DNA of 60,712 nucleotides from Clostridia bacterium. GTDB taxonomy: Bacteria; Bacillota; Clostridia; Oscillospirales; Acutalibacteraceae. Below, one piece after another: positions 8,481 through 16,581 of this stretch. The stretch is from positions 1-60,712 of the forward strand of contig JAFXDE010000042.1 of NCBI GenBank assembly GCA_017516315.1. Direction: 5' to 3'. A model generated the notes under the pieces. The model made no database searches. It was given only the letters and a program-made list of their open reading frames with translations, and was not told where the DNA came from. Every line of letters starts with the position of its first letter. The stretch's first letter is position 1. The position numbers and the translations under genes are program-made.

Positions 8481-9026
8481 TTACACCTCCGTAAGTTGTT
8501 TCGTGTTTTCAGTAATATAATCTTTGAGCCAAGCGGTGATGCTCGGTTCGTTAAGAGGAACATCTCCTAAAATTTCCTTAAGCTGTCTGGTGTCTAAGGT
8601 GAAGCTTTTCCCGTCGAGCCGTCTTATGTAAACGAAATCGATATGAAGATTCATAGTTATGAGCATAATTACCGTCGAGCACATATCGCCTATGGGCGTA
8701 AAGTCAAGATGGTCGGTACGGAAGAGAGCCGTGGTTTTCGTTCCTTTACCGGGTGTGCTTTCGATGTCGAAGGAGCCTCCCGTCATTTCCGCCGCCATTC
8801 TGAAAAGGGGGATACCCATTCCGACCTTTCTGGTTGTGCGGGTGGTGAAGAAGGGATCTCTTACATTTTCGAGCTGCTCGGGGGTCATACCCTTACCGTC
8901 GTCGCTTACTGAAATTTCCAGAGTGCTTGTCTTCGTATCCTCGGTCAGCTCCACGGTTATCAGTGAGGCCTCTGCTCTTACTGAGTTCTGGGCTATGTCG
9001 AGGACATTAAGAGAAAGCTCCCTCAT
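8481..9026 (-). CDS. GHKL (histidine-kinase-type) ATPase in the hydrogenase operon
   Basis: A 181-residue protein with a stand-alone HATPase fold: N-box DIAQNSVRA, G1 box DDGKGM, F-box-like DPFFTTR and G2 box GMGI. It has no H-box and no sensor domain, so it is not a classical kinase; it looks like an anti-sigma or phosphotransfer-type ATPase. A C-terminal extension of about 70 residues follows the ATPase core. Its ATG overlaps the nuoE-like stop codon (TGATG), which implies translational coupling. Such genes recur next to nuoE in clostridial hydrogenase operons, but I know no established function. Confidence 0.85.
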   Translation of the reverse strand: MRELSLNVLDIAQNSVRAEASLITVELTEDTKTSTLEISVSDDGKGMTPEQLENVRDPFFTTRTTRKVGMGIPLFRMAAEMTGGSFDIESTPGKGTKTTALFRTDHLDFTPIGDMCSTVIMLITMNLHIDFVYIRRLDGKSFTLDTRQLKEILGDVPLNEPSITAWLKDYITENTKQLTEV

Positions 9027-9523
9027 CAGTTCATGTATTTGTCAAGAATGCCCTTAACGTCCTTGGCAGTGATTTTGCCGTAAACGTCGTCGTTAACCGT
9101 AAGAACGGGAGCAAGACCGCAGGCACCGATGCAGCGACAGGCTGTAAGTGAGAATTTTCCGTCGGCTGTACACTCGTCTGCACCGATACCGAGCTGAGCT
9201 GAAAGCTCGTCGAAGATTTCCTGTGCAGCCTTAACATAGCATGCAGTACCGAGACAAACGGAGATAGCGTATTCACCCTTGGGAGAAAGAGCAAACTGAG
9301 CGTAGAATGTAGCAACGCCGTAAACCTTTTCGAGGGGTACGTTCATACCGTCTGCAATTTTCGCCTGAATTTCAAAGGGGAGATAGCCGTAGATTTCCTG
9401 AGCTACCTGCATAACATGCATAAGCTTACTGTTGTCTCCTGTGCATTCAGCGATAACTGCGTCGAGTTTTGCAGCCTGTTCAGGTGTGTCCTTGAACGGG
9501 ATTGTGCTGATTTTCTTAAGCAT
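9026..9523 (-). CDS. hydC: Hydrogenase NuoE-like [2Fe-2S] subunit (HydC/HndA)
   Basis: A 165-residue thioredoxin-like [2Fe-2S] protein of the complex I 24-kDa family, first gene of the operon. The four ligands appear as CLGTAC (C-x4-C) and CRCIGACG (C-x3-C). The N-terminal helical part LMHVMQVAQEIYGYLP is typical. It passes electrons between the NADH/FMN subunit and the catalytic subunit. The start at 9523 (MLKKISTIPF) follows AGGAGG at about 10 nt; an upstream in-frame extension lacks an RBS. Confidence 0.93.
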   Translation of the reverse strand: MLKKISTIPFKDTPEQAAKLDAVIAECTGDNSKLMHVMQVAQEIYGYLPFEIQAKIADGMNVPLEKVYGVATFYAQFALSPKGEYAISVCLGTACYVKAAQEIFDELSAQLGIGADECTADGKFSLTACRCIGACGLAPVLTVNDDVYGKITAKDVKGILDKYMN

Positions 9524-9542
9524 TGACTTTTGTCCTCCTTTA

Positions 9543-9596
9543 AACGGATTACCGTTAAATTTTGTAAGTTGCAGGTCTTTTATATCAAAAAAGACC
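9543..9596 (-). promoter_or_regulatory. Leader with two inverted repeats before the hydrogenase operon
   Basis: AACGG-ATTA-CCGTT (9543-9556) lies just upstream of the hydC ribosome binding site, and GGTCTTTT/AAAAGACC (9574-9596) lies 18 nt further out. Both could be protein operators or RNA hairpins. I could not place a convincing -35/-10 pair for the operon. Confidence 0.45.
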
Positions 9597-9601
9597 GACA
9601 A

Positions 9602-9878
9602 TAATCCATACTCATAAATAATAACATATAAGGCAAAAAAAATCTACTGTATTTTCAATTTTAAGGAGGTAAAATTCGGTTTTTCTATTTTCAACAAAAA
9701 TTGACTTTCGTTTTTTTATAAATTAAACAAAATAATAGGGGATATCCCTTGAAACCAGTAGGATTTAAAGAACTTTTTTTTCCACAATAAAAGGATAAAA
9801 ACGCTTCAATTATGCACAAATTAATACTTGTCTTTTTGTTTAAAAACACGAAGTTGAAAAAGGAAAAAACTGCCTCTA
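9602..9878. other. AT-rich intergenic stretch without a gene
   Basis: I see no supported gene. There is an orphan AAGGAGGT (9663-9670, plus strand) with no following frame and a short palindrome GGGATATCCC near 9739. The hydrogenase promoter presumably lies here on the minus strand. Confidence 0.5.
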
Positions 9879-9906
9879 TTGACTTTTAAAAATCATAAGC
9901 TATAAT
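9879..9906 (+). promoter_or_regulatory. Sigma-A promoter of the GH5 gene
   Basis: TTGACT (9879-9884), 16-nt spacer, TATAAT (9901-9906), about 55 nt before the ATG. Confidence 0.8.
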
Positions 9907-9961
9907 TAAAAATACAGGCGGCTTATCTGTGCCGTAAAATAATTTTGAAAGGAAAAATATT

Positions 9962-11350
9962 ATGAAGACTTTTAAAAGAACACTCAGTCTTTTTCTTGCT
10001 CTTTTAATGGCTTTTTCAGTGTGTACCGTAGCTTTTGCTGCCGGTGAATACGAAGGAAAAGCCGAAGAAGTAATGGGCTTTACCGAGGAGGATTTCCTCT
10101 CCGTAAAGGGCAGAAGAATTTTTAATCAGAAGGGCGAGGAAATTCAGCTCAAGGGTGTAAATATCGGTGCCTGGCTTGTCCGTGAGGATTGGCTTAATCC
10201 CGACGATGTAACCGTCAAAAAAATCGAAGAAATGACCGAAAAAGAGAAAGCGGAATATACCGGCGTTTACTATCACGAGCTTACGGAGGAGCAAAAAAAG
10301 GTCTACGATCCCTATCACGGTAAAAAGTATGACGGTGAAATGGTTTACGATGTTTTGGAGACACGCTTCGGCAGAGAAAAGTCTCAGGAGCTTCTCAATA
10401 TGTTTTATGACAACTGGTTCACCGAATGGGACCTCGATAACATCAAGGCACTCGGCTTTAACTGTGTCCGTGTTCCCTTCTGGTACAGAAACTTCTATTA
10501 TGATGACAAGGGAACAAAGATTTACGACGAAAACGGTGAATGGGATTTCTCACGCCTTGATTGGGTTGTAGAGGAATGCTCGAAGAGAGAGCTTTATGTC
10601 ATCCTTGATATGCACGGTGCAGTAGGCTCTCAGAGTGATGCTCCTCACAGCGGCCGAGGCTTCGCAGGCGCACAGCTTATGGAGGACAGCGAGCGCGGAG
10701 AAAGATACCGTGAGCTTACCGACGAGCTTTGGAGAGCTATCGCAGAGAGATTTAACGGTAATCCCGCTGTCGCTATGTATGACCTTCTCAATGAGCCTAT
10801 GTGTGATGTTCAGTGTACGGAAATCGAAAGAAGAATAAAGAACGAAAAGATTTATACCCGTCTTTACGATACAGTTCGCGCTGTCGATGAGGACCATATA
10901 ATCACTATGGAGGCCATCTGGACCGGCTTCGCCCTTCCCACCACTATTTTCAAGGGCTGGCACGATGTAGTATATCAGGTACATTTTTATAATAACTCTG
11001 ACTTTATCTTTACCTTCTTCCTGCTTCTCACTATGGCTATCCATCCTAATGTGCCTCTTATGATGGGTGAATTCTATCCCCATAAGGCTACTACATGGAA
11101 GAACTGCTTCGAGACAATGAACGGACTTAATTACAGTTGGATGCTCTGGACCTACAAGGCAACGGGTCACGGTATGTGGGAATCTGACTGGTGCCTGTAC
11201 GGTGCAAAGAACGGCTTCTGGAGAGCTCCTATATTTAACGGCTCCTATGAAGATATCGCTGCTGCCTGGAGTGCAGATATGCTTAATACTCAGACAGGCT
11301 TCCAGGATACAGGCCATTTTGTAAATAATGTACAGGCTCATCTCGGCTGA
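9962..11350 (+). CDS. Secreted glycoside hydrolase family 5 enzyme (cellulase/glucanase type)
   Basis: A 462-residue GH5 beta-glycosidase, a retaining (beta/alpha)8 enzyme. A signal peptide (KRTLSLFLALLMAFSVCTVAFA) ends near residue 26. The acid/base is E278 in LLNEP and the nucleophile E370 in LMMGEFYP; the strand-3 arginine is in NCVRVPFW, and HFYNN supplies a typical subsite histidine. There is no dockerin, carbohydrate-binding module or cell-wall anchor, so it is probably released or held loosely. The GH5 subfamily and exact glucan are not deducible; the N-terminal NQKGEEIQLKGVNIGAWLV is typical of exo-glucanase-like and cellulase members. It is monocistronic with its own promoter and terminator. 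Confidence 0.9.
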   Translation: MKTFKRTLSLFLALLMAFSVCTVAFAAGEYEGKAEEVMGFTEEDFLSVKGRRIFNQKGEEIQLKGVNIGAWLVREDWLNPDDVTVKKIEEMTEKEKAEYTGVYYHELTEEQKKVYDPYHGKKYDGEMVYDVLETRFGREKSQELLNMFYDNWFTEWDLDNIKALGFNCVRVPFWYRNFYYDDKGTKIYDENGEWDFSRLDWVVEECSKRELYVILDMHGAVGSQSDAPHSGRGFAGAQLMEDSERGERYRELTDELWRAIAERFNGNPAVAMYDLLNEPMCDVQCTEIERRIKNEKIYTRLYDTVRAVDEDHIITMEAIWTGFALPTTIFKGWHDVVYQVHFYNNSDFIFTFFLLLTMAIHPNVPLMMGEFYPHKATTWKNCFETMNGLNYSWMLWTYKATGHGMWESDWCLYGAKNGFWRAPIFNGSYEDIAAAWSADMLNTQTGFQDTGHFVNNVQAHLG

Positions 11351-11372
11351 TAAATTAAAAAGCATAAAATAT

Positions 11373-11403
11373 AAAGCAACCGTTTTCGTGACGGTTGCTT
11401 TTA
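11373..11403. terminator. Terminator between GH5 and mnmA
   Basis: Eleven-bp stem AAAGCAACCGT/ACGGTTGCTTT with a 7-nt loop. It serves convergent genes; both sides are T-rich on their own strand. Confidence 0.85.
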
Positions 11404-11406
11404 GCT

Positions 11407-12459
11407 TTATCTGACTATTATTCCTCCGCCGACTACATAATCTCCGTCATAAAGCACCAGAGACTGCCCTGCCGTAACTGCTCTGACAGGCTCCTCGAAT
11501 TCTGCGTGAAGAGTGTTTTCGTCTGTCTGCCATATTCTTGCCCATTGTTCCTTATGAGAATATCTTGTTCTGGCTTTTACGCGGATGGGGGAGTCGAGGC
11601 GGTCACAGGCGATAAGATTAATGTCAGTTGCTTCTACCTGCCTTGTGAAAAGCTCCTCATTACTGCAGAGAATAACTCTGTTTCTTTCCACATCCTTTTC
11701 TTTTACATACATCGGTGCCGGCAGAGCCAGACCGAGGCCTCTTCTCTGTCCCACGGTATAGCGGATGATGCCCTTGTGAGTGCCTAAAATTTTGCCCTCG
11801 GTGTTTACGAAATCACCTGTAGGGTAAGTCTTGCTCAGCCATCTCTCGATAAAGGAGCCGTAATCACCGTCGGGGATGAAGCAGATATCCTGGCTGTCTT
11901 TTTTTCTCGCGTTGATAAGGTTTTCCGAAAGGGCTATTTCTCTTGCTCTTTCCTTAGTCATAGAGCCGAGAGGAAAAAGAGTGTGTGAAAGCTGATGCTG
12001 GGAAAGACAGTAAAGCACATAGCTCTGATCCTTTGAGGCATCGGCACCCTTTTTAAGATAATATCTTCCGCTTGCTTCGTCATATCCGCATTGGGCGTAA
12101 TGACCTGTGGCGATGTAGCTGAAGCCCTGCTTTTCTGCTTGAGCTAAAAGTGAGCCGAACTTCAGATGCTTATTACATACGATACAGGGATTGGGTGTGG
12201 CGCCGCCCTCATAAACGGAGATAAAATTACCGATAACCGTATTTTTGAATTCCTCGGTGAAGTCAAGCACCTGAAAGGGTATTCCTACCTTTTCCGCTAC
12301 GGCACGGGCATCCTCTGTATCGGTGACGGCACTTTCCTCGCTGTGACAGAAAAAACGGCAGTTTACACCTGTCACATCATAGCCCTCCTTTTTCAGCAAA
12401 AGAGCAGAAATGGCGCTGTCCACACCGCCACTCATACCTACCATTACCTTTTTGGACAT
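11407..12459 (-). CDS. mnmA: tRNA-specific 2-thiouridylase MnmA
   Basis: A 350-residue enzyme that thiolates U34 of the wobble position in Lys, Glu and Gln tRNAs. The PP-loop SGGVDS is at 10-15, the first catalytic cysteine at C92 in TPNPC, and the persulfide cysteine at C193 in DSQDICFI. The central tRNA-binding segment and the C-terminal beta-barrel (AVTAGQSLVLYDGD) are present, and the length is normal. A strong promoter lies directly upstream; its spacer contains an inverted copy of the sequence around the ribosome binding site (see the separate entry). Confidence 0.97.
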   Translation of the reverse strand: MSKKVMVGMSGGVDSAISALLLKKEGYDVTGVNCRFFCHSEESAVTDTEDARAVAEKVGIPFQVLDFTEEFKNTVIGNFISVYEGGATPNPCIVCNKHLKFGSLLAQAEKQGFSYIATGHYAQCGYDEASGRYYLKKGADASKDQSYVLYCLSQHQLSHTLFPLGSMTKERAREIALSENLINARKKDSQDICFIPDGDYGSFIERWLSKTYPTGDFVNTEGKILGTHKGIIRYTVGQRRGLGLALPAPMYVKEKDVERNRVILCSNEELFTRQVEATDINLIACDRLDSPIRVKARTRYSHKEQWARIWQTDENTLHAEFEEPVRAVTAGQSLVLYDGDYVVGGGIIVR

Positions 12460-12465
12460 AACGAT

Positions 12466-12510
12466 ACCCCCACAAACATAATCTTACTTGATTATATTAG
12501 CTGTGGGGGT
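12466..12510. repeat. Nine-bp inverted repeat spanning promoter spacer and RBS of mnmA
   Basis: ACCCCCACA (12466-12474) and TGTGGGGGT (12502-12510) are perfect inverted copies 27 nt apart. On the minus strand one copy lies in the -35/-10 spacer and the other is the G-rich ribosome binding site. Because the spacer copy is upstream of the expected start of transcription, it fits a protein operator better than an RNA hairpin. Confidence 0.6.
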
Positions 12511-12519
12511 GAAAGTCAA
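12491..12519 (-). promoter_or_regulatory. Sigma-A promoter of mnmA
   Basis: Minus strand TTGACT (12519-12514), 17-nt spacer, TATAAT (12496-12491), about 30 nt before the start codon. Confidence 0.9.
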
Positions 12520-12524
12520 GTGGT

Positions 12525-13706
12525 TTAAAAATCCAGCTGCTCTTCTGTAAGGTATTCCGCGTTTACATAGGGCAGAACTACGGTGAAATCCGTATGCTCG
12601 GGAGAGCTTTTAGCTGTTATGGAGCCTCCGTGAAGCTCAGTTATTTGCTTGGAAATGGCGAGGCCGAGGCCCGAACCGCCTGAATAGGAATTTCGTGAGG
12701 AATCCATACGGTAGAATTTTTCGAAAAGTCTGTCGAGCTTTGCCCTGGGGATTTCGTCACAGTGGTTACGGAATTTGATTATTACACGGTTCCGTCTGAT
12801 TCTTGCACCGATTTTAATGCTCGTACCCTCATAGGAATAGTTTACTGCATTTTTCAGAAGATTGTCGAAGACTCTTGCTATCTTATCGGCGTCGGCAAAC
12901 ATTATGATATGCTCGGGGATATCAGTCTGAACGGTGAGATTCTTTTCCGAAAGCATGGGATAAAACTCGTCGGCTATCTGTTCGAGCATCATATTAAGGT
13001 CGATTCGGTTTCTTTCGAGGGTTACGGTGTTGATATTGAAGCGTGTGATTTCGAAAAACTCATTGATAAGCTGCTCGAGACGGTACGCCTTTTCCAGAGA
13101 AATACCTACAAATTTCGCTCTCTGCTCTGCCGTCAGCTCACGGCTTTCGTCCAAAAGAGTGAGATAGCCTATAACGCTGGTGAGGGGCGTTTTAAGGTCG
13201 TGGGCAAGATACATAACCAGGTCATCCTTTTTCTTTTCCGCTTCGATGGCCTTCCTGCGGTTTTCCACTACCTTAAGATGGATGTCGCTGAGCTTCAGCT
13301 CTACCTCAGAATAGCTTTTCGGGAAGGAAAGAATCTGTCCGTCTTCATCGACGAAGGCATTCATACTTTTATATACTCTGCCGAAATTTATGAGAGTAGA
13401 GAAGGAGTAAATTACGCTGTTAATCAGTATCGTACAGACGAAGGCAGGTACAAGCAGAATGTAGCTGTTTCGGAAGATATAGTCTGCCCACCGTGAATTA
13501 AGCAGTGCATCGAGAAAAGCATATAAGCTGTCGGTAAATTCGATGGATTGCTTGGCGTAAAGATAGCATATTATGTAAACGGCAGTGATTACGGCAAAGC
13601 AAATAAGATTCCATTTGAAGAACGAAAGGAGAATCAGTCTTATAACGCTGTCGGCACCTTTTTTCGGCTCTTTTCTTTTATTCACCTTTTTCAATTTTGT
13701 ATCCAA
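12525..13706 (-). CDS. VanS-like sensor histidine kinase
   Basis: A membrane histidine kinase of up to 393 residues with two membrane segments (about 26-50 and 82-106) and a short external loop. The H-box is MYLAHDLKTPLTSVIGYL (H169 from the first possible codon), followed by EKAYRLEQLINEFFEITRFN, N-box DNLLKNAVNYS, and G-box GGSGLGLAIS. The H-box and dimerisation region closely match enterococcal VanS kinases of glycopeptide sensing. The start is uncertain: TTG 13706, TTG 13694 and GTG 13685 are in frame; GGGGAG lies directly before the first and 12 nt before the second. It overlaps the response regulator gene by up to 29 nt. No vanHAX ligase genes are near, so the ligand is probably a cell-wall stress signal. 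Confidence 0.9.
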   Translation of the reverse strand: MDTKLKKVNKRKEPKKGADSVIRLILLSFFKWNLICFAVITAVYIICYLYAKQSIEFTDSLYAFLDALLNSRWADYIFRNSYILLVPAFVCTILINSVIYSFSTLINFGRVYKSMNAFVDEDGQILSFPKSYSEVELKLSDIHLKVVENRRKAIEAEKKKDDLVMYLAHDLKTPLTSVIGYLTLLDESRELTAEQRAKFVGISLEKAYRLEQLINEFFEITRFNINTVTLERNRIDLNMMLEQIADEFYPMLSEKNLTVQTDIPEHIIMFADADKIARVFDNLLKNAVNYSYEGTSIKIGARIRRNRVIIKFRNHCDEIPRAKLDRLFEKFYRMDSSRNSYSGGSGLGLAISKQITELHGGSITAKSSPEHTDFTVVLPYVNAEYLTEEQLDF

Positions 13707-14367
13707 CTCCCCATACGGTTTTAATGAATTTCGGATTTCTCGGCTTTTCCTTGAGCTTTTCTCTTATTCTTCTTATATGTACCATAACTGTATTGTTGCT
13801 GTCAAGATATTCCTCTCCCCAGACCTTTTCGAAAAGCTCCTTTGTGGAAACTACTCTGTCTGCATTCTCCATAAGAAGTCTGACTATACGGAATTCGGTG
13901 GGAGTAAGAATGATTTCCTCTCCGTAAAGATAGCAGCAGTGAGTGGAAATATTGATTTCCAGACCTGAAATTTCTAGAGTGTCCGTTTTTTCGCTGCGGT
14001 CGTTATACTGAGTGGAGCGTCTGAGCTGAGCTTTGATTCTCGCTGTAAGCTCCAGAGGGTTAAAGGGCTTGGTCACATAGTCATCGGCACCGAGGGAAAG
14101 GCCGGAGATTCTGTCGGTGTAGTCGGTTTTTGCCGTGAGCATAATAACGGGATAGGTGTGCATTTTGCGTATTTCGCGGCAAAGAGTAAAGCCGTCGGTA
14201 TCTCCCAGCATAACATCAAGGACGGCAAGGTCGAAAATCTCGTTTCTTATTAATTCGAGCGCTTCCTTTCCGTCGAAGACCTTTACGGTTTCGAAGCCCT
14301 CATTCTGTAAATATACGCCGACAAGCTCGGCAATTTCTTTTTCGTCATCTACTATAAGAATTTTCAT
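13678..14367 (-). CDS. VanR-like OmpR-family response regulator
   Basis: A 229-residue regulator with a receiver domain (D7/D8 acidic pair, phosphorylated D51 in LAVLDVML, lysine in YVTKPF) and an OmpR/PhoB winged helix (ILTPTEFRIVRLLMENADRVVSTKELFEKVWGEE...VGYKIEKGE). It is the cognate regulator of the overlapping VanS-like kinase. RBS AGAGGAT is 8 nt before the ATG. Upstream lies a direct-repeat array of CTTAAG-like half-sites with 10-11 bp period, the geometry bound by PhoB-type dimers. A second array of the same half-site precedes the VanY-like gene at 23.6 kb, so this regulator is the prime candidate to control both. Confidence 0.92.
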   Translation of the reverse strand: MKILIVDDEKEIAELVGVYLQNEGFETVKVFDGKEALELIRNEIFDLAVLDVMLGDTDGFTLCREIRKMHTYPVIMLTAKTDYTDRISGLSLGADDYVTKPFNPLELTARIKAQLRRSTQYNDRSEKTDTLEISGLEINISTHCCYLYGEEIILTPTEFRIVRLLMENADRVVSTKELFEKVWGEEYLDSNNTVMVHIRRIREKLKEKPRNPKFIKTVWGVGYKIEKGE

Positions 14368-14414
14368 TTATGTATCCTCTTTTTAATTTGATAGGAAAAT
14401 GTGCTATTGAGTAT

Positions 14415-14480
14415 ATTATATCATTAAAATCCGCATATTGGAATATGCCATTTCTTAAGATTATCTTAAGTTTTCGTAAG
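14415..14480 (-). promoter_or_regulatory. Promoter and phased CTTAAG operator array of the vanR-like gene
   Basis: Reading the minus strand: CTTACG (14480-14475), CTTAAG (14470-14465), CTTAAG (14459-14454), then a palindrome GCATATT-GG-AATATGC (14433-14448), and a -10 TATAAT (14420-14415) with a poor -35 TTCCAA 17 nt upstream of it. A weak -35 and upstream half-sites suggest activated, self-regulated transcription. The array also lies upstream of the divergent second two-component system. Confidence 0.7.
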
Positions 14481-14589
14481 GGCAAGGCGATTTAATAAAA
14501 AATAATCACTTAACATCTTTATTTTTTCAGAAAGATATATTATTATATAAAATGAGTAATTATAAAGAAAATACGAGGAAGGTGAAAAA

Positions 14590-15276
14590 ATGAAAAAGAT
14601 TCTTATAGTTGACGATGAAATCGCCATAGCAGAGCTTATTTCCGACTCACTTGAGGACGAGGGCTTTGAAACGGTGATAAAAACTGACGGGAGAAGCGCT
14701 TATGAGTACATAAATGATCATAAGGACGAGATTTCTCTTATCACTTTGGATATTATGATGCCCGAAATATCCGGCGTCGAGCTTTGTAAGTTTATCAGAA
14801 ATACAGTTGACTGTCCTATTGTATTTGTTTCGGCTAAGGGAAACACCTTTGATAAGGTGCTCGGTCTCGAAATCGGTGCAGATGACTACATAGCCAAGCC
14901 CTTTGTCGTAGAGGAATTTGTAGCCAGAGTAAAGGCACACCTCAGACGCGAGGAAAGATATATTTCAAACGAGACGGGAGAAATTATAAAGGTCGGTGAC
15001 ATCGCAATAGATACCTCTTCCCTTACTGTCAGTAAAAAAGGAAAACCCGTTTCTATTTCCACCCGTGAATTCCAGCTTCTCCAGTATCTTATGGAGAATG
15101 CAGGCAAGGTTCTTACCCGTGAGCAGATTTTTGCTCATGTCTGGGACACGGAATTCGGTGACATCGGTACCGTTGCCGTTAATATCAAAAGTATAAGAGA
15201 TAAAATCGACCCCGATAATGAGTACATAAAAACTGTTTGGGGTGTCGGCTATAAATTCGTTAAGGTAATAAGATAA
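14590..15276 (+). CDS. OmpR-family response regulator of a second two-component system
   Basis: A 228-residue regulator. The receiver carries D8/D9, phospho-acceptor D54 (ITLDIMMPE) and lysine in YIAKPF; the DNA-binding winged helix is STREFQLLQYLMENAGKVLTREQIFAHVWD...VGYKFVKVIR. It is about as long as usual. Transcribed divergently from the VanR-like gene with a 220-bp shared region, it is followed at once by its kinase gene. No clear sigma-A promoter was found; the region just upstream is very AT-rich. Confidence 0.93.
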   Translation: MKKILIVDDEIAIAELISDSLEDEGFETVIKTDGRSAYEYINDHKDEISLITLDIMMPEISGVELCKFIRNTVDCPIVFVSAKGNTFDKVLGLEIGADDYIAKPFVVEEFVARVKAHLRREERYISNETGEIIKVGDIAIDTSSLTVSKKGKPVSISTREFQLLQYLMENAGKVLTREQIFAHVWDTEFGDIGTVAVNIKSIRDKIDPDNEYIKTVWGVGYKFVKVIR

Positions 15277-15288
15277 AAGGTGAAGAAA

Positions 15289-16569
15289 ATGCACGGCAAA
15301 AAAGGTAATCTGATTACGGTTTTTGTTCTTATAGGTGTTATCGCAGCTTGCGGTTATTTTTATAACGCTTCAGTAAGAGCGACACTCAGTGACGCTGCCG
15401 TAAATGCAAAGGAAATTTTGGTTGAATACAATGCAGAAATAATAGGGGCTCTTATAAAAGAGCCTTCTGTAGACACCTGGGATGAAATACTGAACGAATA
15501 CGATGAGATTATCGTTACCGTAGAGGATAGCAGGAACAATGAAATCGCTCAAAGCAACGAAAATACCTGGACTGCTCTTGATGTGAAGGTGCAGACTCCC
15601 TTTGAGTATAAGGGTGACGCATATCTTATAATCTCCTCGGTTTATCTTCTCGAGGACTATGTAGCCGATGTAAAAGCGAGAACGAGATTTTATCTTATAG
15701 AGATGCTGATTCTTTTCTCTTCTCTCTCGTTGATGATTTTTACTACCTATACTCTTGTGCTGCGCCCCTTCAGAAAGCTCTACAAGGCTATCGAGGAGTA
15801 CGATAAAACAGGAGAGTTTGAAAAAAAGAAAATCAAAGGCTATGCAGGAAAGGTTTACCGACGGTTTGTATCTATGACGGAAAATCTCGAAGCCAATCAG
15901 AGAAATCAGAGAAGAATTATCGCATCCATATCTCACGACATAAAGACACCGCTGACCTCTATTATGGGCTATGCGGAGCGACTGCAGAAGGATAATATTT
16001 CCGAGGAAAGAAGTGGCCGTTATCTCGCCACTATCTACGGAAAGAGCCTCGAAATAAAGGAGCTCGTAAATGAATTCGACGAATATCTGAGCTTCGATCA
16101 GAAAAAGCAGATTTGCAGAAAAGCCTGTTCTGCCGACAGAATAGCCGAAGCCATAGTAAATGATTATGAGGCGGATCTGGAGGAGGCAGGAGTAACTCTT
16201 TCGGTAAACAACTATGCTGACGATGCACAGGTAGAGATAGATGAGCTTAAATTTAAAAGAGTATTCGGTAATATCTTCGCTAACTCCGTAAAGCATTTCA
16301 AAGACAATATAAAAATTATCCGTGTAGACATTTATTCGGACAAAAGCAATGTTTATTTTCATATAAATGACAGCGGTGAGGGGGTACCCGAGGAGAATCT
16401 CGAGCTTATCTTTGAACCCCTTTACACCTCCGATGAGGGCAGAAAGGTAGCGGGTCTCGGTCTTTCCATCTGCCGTGAAATCATCGATGCCCATTCGGGT
16501 ATGATTTATGCACAGAAAAGCGATCTTGGCGGTCTCGAGGTAATTATCGAGCTGGACAGGAAAAAATAA
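15289..16569 (+). CDS. Sensor histidine kinase of the second two-component system
   Basis: A 426-residue kinase: TM1 at about 8-25, an extracytoplasmic sensor of about 105 residues, TM2 at about 135-158, then a short linker (LRPFRKLYKAIEEYD). The H-box is SISHDIKTPLTSIMGY (H216), the N-box NIFANSVKHF, and the G-box GLGLSICREI. The ATG at 15289 is chosen since AAAGGTGA is 5 nt before it; the GTG at 15280 lies inside that site. The gene begins 12 nt after the regulator and ends 12 nt before rlmCD, so the three likely share a transcript. The stimulus is unknown. Confidence 0.93.
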   Translation: MHGKKGNLITVFVLIGVIAACGYFYNASVRATLSDAAVNAKEILVEYNAEIIGALIKEPSVDTWDEILNEYDEIIVTVEDSRNNEIAQSNENTWTALDVKVQTPFEYKGDAYLIISSVYLLEDYVADVKARTRFYLIEMLILFSSLSLMIFTTYTLVLRPFRKLYKAIEEYDKTGEFEKKKIKGYAGKVYRRFVSMTENLEANQRNQRRIIASISHDIKTPLTSIMGYAERLQKDNISEERSGRYLATIYGKSLEIKELVNEFDEYLSFDQKKQICRKACSADRIAEAIVNDYEADLEEAGVTLSVNNYADDAQVEIDELKFKRVFGNIFANSVKHFKDNIKIIRVDIYSDKSNVYFHINDSGEGVPEENLELIFEPLYTSDEGRKVAGLGLSICREIIDAHSGMIYAQKSDLGGLEVIIELDRKK

Positions 16570-16581
16570 AGAGGGAAAGCT

